Assembly: GCA_964479445.1 (NCBI GenBank)
Contig: CAYZMH010000051.1
Coordinates: forward strand, 1 to 25,746
Reading direction: 5' to 3'
Length of the DNA: 25,746 bases
Source: CAYZMH01 sp964479445
GTDB taxonomy: Bacteria; Bacteroidota; Bacteroidia; Bacteroidales; GCA-2748055
Shown here: in pieces, positions 8,074 to 13,799 of the stretch
Layout: every line of letters begins with the position of its first letter
Position numbering within the stretch: position 1 is the first letter of the stretch
Translations under genes and position numbers: made by a program
The notes under the pieces: generated by a model
Database searches by the model: none
Told to the model about the DNA's origin: nothing
What the model saw: the letters and a program-made list of their open reading frames with translations, nothing else

Positions 8074-9975
8074 ATGAGTGATGAAATCAGACATAAATGC
8101 GGGATTGCACTCATCAGGCTGTTGAAACCCCTGGAGTATTACCAGCTGAAGTACGGGACCTGGAAGTACGGGTTGCAGAAGCTTTACCTATTAATGGAAA
8201 AGCAGCGAAACCGTGGTCAGGATGGTGCCGGCATCGCGAGTGTCAAGCTGGACACCCCTCCCGGGATGAAATATTTCAACCGGCAGCGGTCGGCCAGCAG
8301 TTCTGCCATCAACGATCTGTTCAAGAAGATATACGGAAATTATAAAAAAGCGGAACGGAAAATTCCGGGCTCGGTCGAAGATGTCCACTGGGCCAAAAAC
8401 AATCTCCCGTTTGTATCGGAACTTTACATGGGACACCTGCGGTACAGTACGTTCGGAAGCAATTCATCCGATAACCTGCACCCGGTGATGAGGGAGAACA
8501 ACTGGCGTACACGGAACCTGGCGATGGCCGGGAACTTTAACCTCACCAACGTGGATGAGCTGTTTGACAACCTGGTGGATCTGGGTCAGTATCCCAAGGG
8601 ATACTCCGATACTGTCACCATCCTGGAGAAGGTGGGGCATTTTTTGGATAAAGAGAATCAGCTCCTTTTTGATAAGTACAAGGAGAAGGGGTATTCGAAC
8701 AAAGATATCACCGAGCTGATCGCACGAAACATGGATGTCCGCCAGATCCTTTATGATGCAAGCAAGCGTTGGGACGGGGGATATGCAATCGCAGGAATGT
8801 TCGGGCACGGTGATTCCTTTGTCATGCGCGATCCGCGGGGCATTCGCCCTGCCTATTATTACCATGATGATGAGGTCGTAATCGCCGCCTCGGAGCGACC
8901 AGTTATTCAAACGGTTATGAATCTTAAAGTCGACCAGGTGCATGAGCTTTCACCGGGCAATGCCCTTATTGTGAGGAAGGGGGGCGAGGTTTCCAATGAG
9001 AATGTACTGGAGCCACTGGAGAAGAAATCCTGTTCATTTGAGCGCATCTATTTTTCGCGGGGGAGCGACCGGGATATATACCGTGAACGAAAGAAGCTGG
9101 GAGAACTGCTCGTTCCGGATATCCTGAAAGCCATTGATAACGATGTGGAAAACACTGTTTTTTCCTTTATCCCGAACACGGCGGAGTCGGCCTTCTACGG
9201 CATGGTCAGGGGTGTGGAAGAGAGCATGATAAGGGAGAAGATCGCGACTATCCGGAAGGAAAACGGGAACTGGACCGAGGAGGATCTGATCAGAATCGTT
9301 TCCAACCAGCCACGTGTGGAGAAGGTGGCCATCAAGGATATCAAACTGCGCACCTTTATCACCCAGGATAAGGGCCGGGATGACCTGGTCAACCATGTCT
9401 ATGACATCACCTATGGTACGATCAGGCGGGGAGTGGACAACCTGGTGATCATTGATGACTCCATCGTGCGCGGAACCACGCTGCGCCAGAGTATCCTGAA
9501 GATCCTGGACCGGCTGGGTCCGAGAAGGATCGTGGTGGTCTCCTCATCACCGCAGATCCGTTACCCCGATTGTTACGGGATCGATATGGCCCGGCTGGGT
9601 GATTTTGCAGCTTTCCAGTCGGCCATATCCTTGCTGAAAGAGACGGGTAAAGAGCACGTGATCAACGAGGTGTATAAACGATGCCGGGAGCAGAAGGACC
9701 TGCCCAAGGAGGAGGTCGTCAATTATGTAAAGGAGATCTATGCGCCGTTTACAAGGGAGGAGATCTCCGGAAAAATGGCCCAGTTGCTTACCGCACCGGA
9801 AATCAATGCGGAGGTGAAAATTGTATACCAGTCCATTGACAACCTGCACCAGGCGTGTCCCAACGATCTGGGTGATTGGTATTTTACGGGGGATTACCCG
9901 ACGCCGGGGGGGAATAAGGTGGTTACGCAGTCCTTTATCAACTACATAGAGGGGGTCAGCTCTCGTGCTTATTGA
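8074..9975 (+). CDS. Long PurF-like amidophosphoribosyltransferase (class II glutamine amidotransferase plus PRTase)
   Basis: At 633 aa it is much longer than ordinary PurF (about 470-510). PurF makes phosphoribosylamine from PRPP and glutamine, the first step of purine synthesis. The N-terminal Ntn-type domain starts MSDEIRHKCGIA; Cys9 would become the catalytic N-terminal cysteine after an eight-residue propeptide is removed. RNRGQDGAGI (45-54) and GHLRYSTFG (120-128) are conserved. The block usually read as HNGN is here MAGN (151-154). The PRPP-binding loop VIIDDSIVRGTT (458-469) is perfect. DPRGIRPAYYY and YGIDMARLGDF also fit. Extra sequence lies around 70-115 and 345-450. The cysteine pair used for an Fe-S cluster in Bacillus-type PurF, before FTGxYPT, is absent (GDWYFTGDYPT). 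It may be a second PurF or a relative with altered chemistry; a canonical purF may lie elsewhere, so no symbol is given. Its end overlaps glsB by 20 bp. Confidence 0.85.
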   Translation: MSDEIRHKCGIALIRLLKPLEYYQLKYGTWKYGLQKLYLLMEKQRNRGQDGAGIASVKLDTPPGMKYFNRQRSASSSAINDLFKKIYGNYKKAERKIPGSVEDVHWAKNNLPFVSELYMGHLRYSTFGSNSSDNLHPVMRENNWRTRNLAMAGNFNLTNVDELFDNLVDLGQYPKGYSDTVTILEKVGHFLDKENQLLFDKYKEKGYSNKDITELIARNMDVRQILYDASKRWDGGYAIAGMFGHGDSFVMRDPRGIRPAYYYHDDEVVIAASERPVIQTVMNLKVDQVHELSPGNALIVRKGGEVSNENVLEPLEKKSCSFERIYFSRGSDRDIYRERKKLGELLVPDILKAIDNDVENTVFSFIPNTAESAFYGMVRGVEESMIREKIATIRKENGNWTEEDLIRIVSNQPRVEKVAIKDIKLRTFITQDKGRDDLVNHVYDITYGTIRRGVDNLVIIDDSIVRGTTLRQSILKILDRLGPRRIVVVSSSPQIRYPDCYGIDMARLGDFAAFQSAISLLKETGKEHVINEVYKRCREQKDLPKEEVVNYVKEIYAPFTREEISGKMAQLLTAPEINAEVKIVYQSIDNLHQACPNDLGDWYFTGDYPTPGGNKVVTQSFINYIEGVSSRAY

Positions 9976-10978
9976 ATTTGAAGCGATTGAACAGGTCGTT
10001 CAGTTTCACATTGCGCAGGTTCAGGTTTTTGATCTTCTGAAGGTGTTTCGGAACGTAGTTGGCTACATGCCGTTCCAATTTTGACTTGTACAGATCATTG
10101 ATCGTGATCATGATCCCGGTCTCTTCCACCTCACCAAAATCGTGATTCATCACCGTTCCGAAGGTTCGCATAGAGGGTGAGAGGTTCATGTAAGCGTTGA
10201 TAAGCGGGGGTATGTTTTCTCCCACACTCCTTACCTCGCGGGAGAGGATCTTGTAGTCTTCCAGGTAATCTTCCCCGCTGAATATCTCCTCCAGTTTATT
10301 GCGCTCCATGTGCATGGTAAGGGGTTCCCTGGGTTCCACCAGTTTATCATGGTCGGGGAAGTGCTTGTTGAGGAAGAAGAGGATCATGTCCCGGGCCGAC
10401 TGGTGGTAGTGCAGGTACATGGTGACTTTCCCGAAGAAGTATTTTTTGTCGGGGTGGTCCAGCACCAGCGTACCGAGTCCGTCCCAAAGGTTATCCAAAG
10501 CATAGAGTCCTTTCCGCCGCAGGGAGGTGGACTGGTATTTGGGTTGGACAAAGGAGCGTCCCAGTTCGATCATATGCGGCAGGTAGTCATGGATAAAGGT
10601 ATCCGAGAAGTGGAAAAGTTTGGCGGTAGCCAGGTTGATTTGATTATCCCTGAGGCAGTTATCTTTATTGCAGATAAAGAAGCGGTACCCTCCCAGGATC
10701 TCCTGCTGGTCGGGATTCCATACGATCAACTGCTGGTAGGCATTCTCAGCGGTGTCATAATTATCAATATCACAATCTTTGCCCGTACCCCCGCCTGCAC
10801 TGCGAAAAGCCAGCTCCCTGAGTCGTCCGATCTCTTTCATGATCGACGGAGCGTTGTGGTAATCCACAATATAGAGCAGGTTTCCGCCTTTATTGGTATG
10901 CCGGATGAACTTGTGATCGCTCAACTCTTCAAGGATGCGTTCTTTGGGAACAGGTGGTATGATGCGTTTCATGGTCAT
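9956..10978 (-). CDS. glsB: GNAT-type N-acyltransferase, glycine-lipid synthase GlsB-like
   Basis: A 340-aa protein of the OlsB/hemolysin-type GNAT acyltransferase family. Recognisable parts include IGRLRELAFRSAGGGTGKDC (residues 51-70), then DIDNYDTAEN, LIVWNPDQQEILGGYRFF and HMIELGRSFVQPKYQ (from about 135). These correspond to the family blocks for acyl-ACP use and the substrate pocket. In Bacteroides, GlsB transfers a 3-hydroxy fatty acid to the amino group of glycine, and the neighbouring GlsA adds the second acyl chain to the hydroxyl, giving glycine lipids (flavolipin-type). The same adjacent pair is present here, with glsA upstream and a 4-bp ATGA overlap, so translation is probably coupled. 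The assignment rests on sequence feel and pairing; an ornithine-lipid OlsB role is the main alternative. The gene ends inside the 3' end of the PurF-like gene. Confidence 0.8.
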   Translation of the reverse strand: MTMKRIIPPVPKERILEELSDHKFIRHTNKGGNLLYIVDYHNAPSIMKEIGRLRELAFRSAGGGTGKDCDIDNYDTAENAYQQLIVWNPDQQEILGGYRFFICNKDNCLRDNQINLATAKLFHFSDTFIHDYLPHMIELGRSFVQPKYQSTSLRRKGLYALDNLWDGLGTLVLDHPDKKYFFGKVTMYLHYHQSARDMILFFLNKHFPDHDKLVEPREPLTMHMERNKLEEIFSGEDYLEDYKILSREVRSVGENIPPLINAYMNLSPSMRTFGTVMNHDFGEVEETGIMITINDLYKSKLERHVANYVPKHLQKIKNLNLRNVKLNDLFNRFKFNKHES

Positions 10979-11853
10979 CCCGTTGTTTTTACTTGATTCT
11001 CATTGAATTCTGCCCCGGGATCTTCTGCCAGTTCATAGACGTGGTTCCTCAGTTCAGCAGCCCATTCTGTAAGTTTTAATGCGCGGTCAAAGGTCTGCCA
11101 TTTTACCGGTTTCCCAAAAGTAATGGTATACTTTTTATTGCGATGTTTGAATGTTTCGTCAGGCAGGTAGAACATCTCCAGGTTGGATTTGATCCCAAGG
11201 AATTTCCGCAGGTTGGCCAGGTTATAGAAAAAATTGGAGCAGCGGCCTGTTACATGAACGGGAATCACGTCCCGCTGATAGGAGACCGCTTTTTTTACAA
11301 AATTTTTATGCCACGGGGGATCTTTGATCACCCCATTCCTTCGCCTGGATACCAGTCCGGACGGAAATGTAAGAATCTGGTTGTCAGATTTGTAAATCTC
11401 ATCCATCATCCGTACGTTTTTCATTACCTGCGCCCCGTGCTTATTGATAGGTACAAAGATACCATCCATGTTGTTAATATTCAACAGTATATCGTTAACG
11501 AGGACCTTTACTCCGTCATATTTTTCTCCCAGTTCCCGGGTCAGCAGGGCCCCGTCGAATCCCCCCAGCGGGTGATTGGATGCGAAGATGAATCTTCCCC
11601 GGTCGGGAAGATGCTCTTTGCCCCGCACGTTTACGGTTACATTGAACATATCGATGGCGGCTTTCACGAACTGCAGGTCGCGTTTATCCCCGTGCAGTCT
11701 GAGTATCTCGTTTACAAAGTCCAGGTGCAGGATCCGGTGAAGATACCGGTATACAAAGCCAGGGATAAACCGTGCCAGCCGGGGATTCTTGTCCCTGAAC
11801 AACTGCCGCACGGTGATGGGTGTCCTGTCGGATTTGCTTTTTTGATCTGCCAT
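10975..11853 (-). CDS. glsA: PlsC-like O-acyltransferase, glycine-lipid synthase GlsA-like
   Basis: A 292-aa protein of the 1-acylglycerol-3-phosphate acyltransferase superfamily. Block I is SNHPLGGFDG (N93, H94, D100), so the spacing is H-x5-D and not the textbook H-x4-D. Block III, normally FPEGTRS, reads FPSGLVSRRR (163-172). It continues KDPPWHKNFVKKAV, and VIPVHVTGR fits block IV. Next to a GlsB-like gene, this is most likely the enzyme that acylates the hydroxyl of N-(3-hydroxyacyl)glycine to make the mature glycine lipid at the inner membrane. A phospholipid PlsC is the alternative, but the altered blocks argue for the lipoamino-acid branch. The ATG at 11853 starts MADQKSKSDR. Two tandem -7 boxes lie at 11888-11903. 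It is divergent from mraZ across 203 bp. Confidence 0.8.
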   Translation of the reverse strand: MADQKSKSDRTPITVRQLFRDKNPRLARFIPGFVYRYLHRILHLDFVNEILRLHGDKRDLQFVKAAIDMFNVTVNVRGKEHLPDRGRFIFASNHPLGGFDGALLTRELGEKYDGVKVLVNDILLNINNMDGIFVPINKHGAQVMKNVRMMDEIYKSDNQILTFPSGLVSRRRNGVIKDPPWHKNFVKKAVSYQRDVIPVHVTGRCSNFFYNLANLRKFLGIKSNLEMFYLPDETFKHRNKKYTITFGKPVKWQTFDRALKLTEWAAELRNHVYELAEDPGAEFNENQVKTTG

Positions 11854-11887
11854 GGAAACGATTTTGATTGATCGCTGATCAGGATGT

Positions 11888-11930
11888 CAAAATTACAAAA
11901 TTATCTTGTTTGTTGGTTGCCTTTGTCCAA
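11888..11930 (-). promoter_or_regulatory. Candidate glsAB promoter with doubled -7 element
   Basis: On the minus strand TAATTTTG occurs twice back to back (11896-11903 and 11888-11895), each a perfect TAnnTTTG. A TTG lies at 11928-11930, 24 bp upstream of the first copy, slightly longer than ideal. Transcription would start about 30-40 bp before the glsA ATG. Confidence 0.5.
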
Positions 11931-11980
11931 CTCTTCCCTTCCGGGGTCCTGTCCGCAGGGGGTTAAAAGTTATCAACAAT

Positions 11981-12030
11981 GTGGGAAAAAGTGGGATAAA
12001 ATGGTATAAAGTGGTTAAAATGTACTAAAT
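11981..12030 (+). promoter_or_regulatory. Probable MraZ operator: five 10-bp tandem units
   Basis: Five consecutive decamers are in exact 10-bp register: gtgggaaaaa, gtgggataaa, atggtataaa, gtggttaaaa, tgtactaaat. The GTGG core with an A-rich spacer matches known MraZ boxes (TGGG-type repeats at 10-bp spacing in Escherichia coli, AAAGTGG-type repeats in mycoplasmas). The first, second and fourth units are the best matches; the fifth is weak. The array ends inside the candidate mraZ -7 element, as expected for autorepression of the dcw operon by MraZ. Confidence 0.8.
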
Positions 12031-12033
12031 TTA
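12026..12033 (+). promoter_or_regulatory. Candidate -7 element of the dcw operon promoter
   Basis: TAAATTTA is one mismatch from TAnnTTTG and lies 23 bp before the mraZ ATG. The -33 region would fall within the third MraZ repeat (around 12003-12007), so bound MraZ would block polymerase. No clear TTG is present there, which keeps confidence moderate. Confidence 0.4.
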
Positions 12034-12056
12034 CCCTTTAAAGCAATCATTGTCCG

Positions 12057-12524
12057 ATGACGATCTTTATTGGTGACTATACGGTACGGCTTGATTCGAA
12101 GGGACGGCTCTCCTTTCCTGCGGCATTTAAGCGGCAGATGAAGGAGCAGGTGAGTGATGGGTTTGTGCTGAAGCGTGACGTATTTGATCCCTGCCTGATT
12201 CTCTATCCCATGGAAGAGTGGGAGCGGCAGAATAAAATGATCAGGGCCCGGACCAATCCTTACAACAAGGAGCATGCCCGGTTTCTCAGGATGTTCTATT
12301 CGGGTACGGCAGAGGTGGTAATGGATACCAACAACCGCATGCTGATCCCGAAGAGGTTACTGGAGTATGCAGGTATCGGGGATGAGGTTGTCATGGCGGG
12401 TCAGTCGGGAAGGATCGAAGTATGGGCAGCAGATCGTTACCCGTCTGTGAGTGCTGCGGATGATGATTTTGCGGCCATGGCAGAGAAAATACTTGGCGGA
12501 TCAATGGATGAACCAGAGGAATAA
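12057..12524 (+). CDS. mraZ: Transcriptional regulator MraZ
   Basis: A 155-aa DNA-binding protein with two SpoVT/AbrB-type half-domains that assembles into a ring. The N-terminus (MTIFIGDYTVRLDSKGRLSF) carries the first DxxGR motif as DSKGR. The second half has DTNNRMLIP where DxxGR is usual, so the glycine is replaced by asparagine. Other family blocks are FVLKRDVFDPCLILYPMEEW and FYSGTAEVVMD. MraZ represses its own operon by binding tandem repeats upstream; a five-unit array is present at 11981-12030. The C-terminus past residue 130 is acidic and less conserved. It is the first gene of the dcw cluster and overlaps rsmH by one base (TAATG). Confidence 0.96.
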   Translation: MTIFIGDYTVRLDSKGRLSFPAAFKRQMKEQVSDGFVLKRDVFDPCLILYPMEEWERQNKMIRARTNPYNKEHARFLRMFYSGTAEVVMDTNNRMLIPKRLLEYAGIGDEVVMAGQSGRIEVWAADRYPSVSAADDDFAAMAEKILGGSMDEPEE

Positions 12525-13441
12525 TGGCATACCACGAGCCGGTATTATTGAAGGAGAGTGTGGAGGGATTGAACATACAGCCGGGGGGCATTTACATGGA
12601 TCTGACCCTTGGCGGAGGGGGACACACGCTCGAAGTTCTTTCCAAGTTGGGAAAAAAAGGCAGGTTGATCGCATTTGACCAGGATCCGGATGCGGCAGTA
12701 AATGTTCCGGATGACCCCCGGGTTACCTTTATTCAGGCAAACTTCAGGTATATAAGGAATTTTTTAAGGTATTACAACATTGACCGGGTAGACGGAATTC
12801 TTGCCGACCTGGGTATCTCCTCGCACCAGATTGATGAACCGGAGCGGGGTTTTTCGTTCCGGGAAACCGCCAGGCTGGATATGCGCATGGACCCTTCCGG
12901 TGCAACCACAGCTGCCGATGTACTGAACCGGTATGACCGGGATGTCCTGCTGGGGGTATTCAGGAAGTACGGGGAGATCGGGAATGCCGGCAGGCTGGCC
13001 GATACTGTGGTTCGTTTCCGGGAGGAGCGGCCCATTGAGACGGTAACGGACCTGGGCCGGGCACTGGAAAAACTCATTCCGGCCCATGCCCCGAACAAGT
13101 ACCTGGCCAGGGTTTACCAGGCATTGCGCATCGAGGTGAATCATGAGCTGGAAGCGCTGGAGGAGATGCTTGTTCAGACCCCCGCCTATTTAAAGACCGG
13201 GGGCAGGCTGGTCATCATCACCTACCATTCCCTCGAGGACAGAATTGTAAAAAACTTCATGCGGTCGGGTAACCTGGAGGGTCGCGTGGAGAAAGATTTT
13301 TTCGGGCGCGGGCTAACCCCCTGGCGACTGGTAAACCGGAAAGTGATAACACCTTCCCAGGAGGAGATCAACCGGAACAACCGGGCACGAAGCGCCAAGT
13401 TGAGAATTGCAGAACGAACAGACCATGAGCAGGGATCGTAA
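12524..13441 (+). CDS. rsmH: 16S rRNA (cytosine-1402-N4)-methyltransferase
   Basis: A 305-aa SAM-dependent enzyme that methylates N4 of C1402 in the ribosomal P site (formerly MraW). It starts MAYHEPVLLKESVEGLNIQP, the family hallmark. The SAM-binding motif is MDLTLGGGGHT (about residues 25-35), with acidic AFDQDPDA further on. The catalytic region includes GILADLGISSHQID, then RGFSFRETARLDMRMD. The C-terminal part has KYLARVYQALRIEVNHEL, IITYHSLEDRIVKN and NNRARSAKLRIAER, all typical. Length is normal. It shares one base with the mraZ stop and overlaps the ftsL-like gene by 17 bp, which suggests translational coupling. Confidence 0.97.
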   Translation: MAYHEPVLLKESVEGLNIQPGGIYMDLTLGGGGHTLEVLSKLGKKGRLIAFDQDPDAAVNVPDDPRVTFIQANFRYIRNFLRYYNIDRVDGILADLGISSHQIDEPERGFSFRETARLDMRMDPSGATTAADVLNRYDRDVLLGVFRKYGEIGNAGRLADTVVRFREERPIETVTDLGRALEKLIPAHAPNKYLARVYQALRIEVNHELEALEEMLVQTPAYLKTGGRLVIITYHSLEDRIVKNFMRSGNLEGRVEKDFFGRGLTPWRLVNRKVITPSQEEINRNNRARSAKLRIAERTDHEQGS

Positions 13442-13799
13442 AAATATCGAGTTTGAGGAGCCCCGGGAGGAGCGTGTGGGGCGATTTTCGTTTCGCGACC
13501 TCATCAACGGCAACGTCCTTACACGCAAAGTGGTGCTCAAACAGGCACCATTTGTCGTTTTACTGGTCCTGATCGCTTTCATCAGCATTGCCAACCGGAA
13601 CCATACCGAAAAGCTGGTTATACGGCATAACCAGCTGCAGACCGAGGTCAAGGAGTTACGCTCCCGGGCCATCTTTACCTCCTCAGAGCTTATGAAAGTA
13701 AGCAGGCAGTCGGCGGTTGAGCGGGCAGTGAGAGAGCAGGGCCTGGATTTGAAAGAGAACCTGGAACCTCCAAAAAAACTGATTATAGAGCAGAATTAA
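13425..13799 (+). CDS. ftsL: FtsL-like cell-division protein
   Basis: A 124-aa single-pass membrane protein in the usual ftsL position, between rsmH and ftsI. It has a cytoplasmic N-tail of about 40 charged residues containing RFSFRDLINGNVLTRK, one transmembrane helix (about 42-57, APFVVLLVLIAFISIA), and a periplasmic coiled-coil stretch (about 60-105) with leucines and charged residues in register. The region ends EQGLDLKENLEPPKKL. FtsL sequences diverge strongly, so identity rests on topology and context. It would bind FtsB- and FtsQ-like partners and help activate FtsWI. The frame is open to a TTG at 13407, but the ATG at 13425 is preferred. Its stop overlaps the ftsI start (TAATG). Confidence 0.85.
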   Translation: MSRDRKNIEFEEPREERVGRFSFRDLINGNVLTRKVVLKQAPFVVLLVLIAFISIANRNHTEKLVIRHNQLQTEVKELRSRAIFTSSELMKVSRQSAVERAVREQGLDLKENLEPPKKLIIEQN

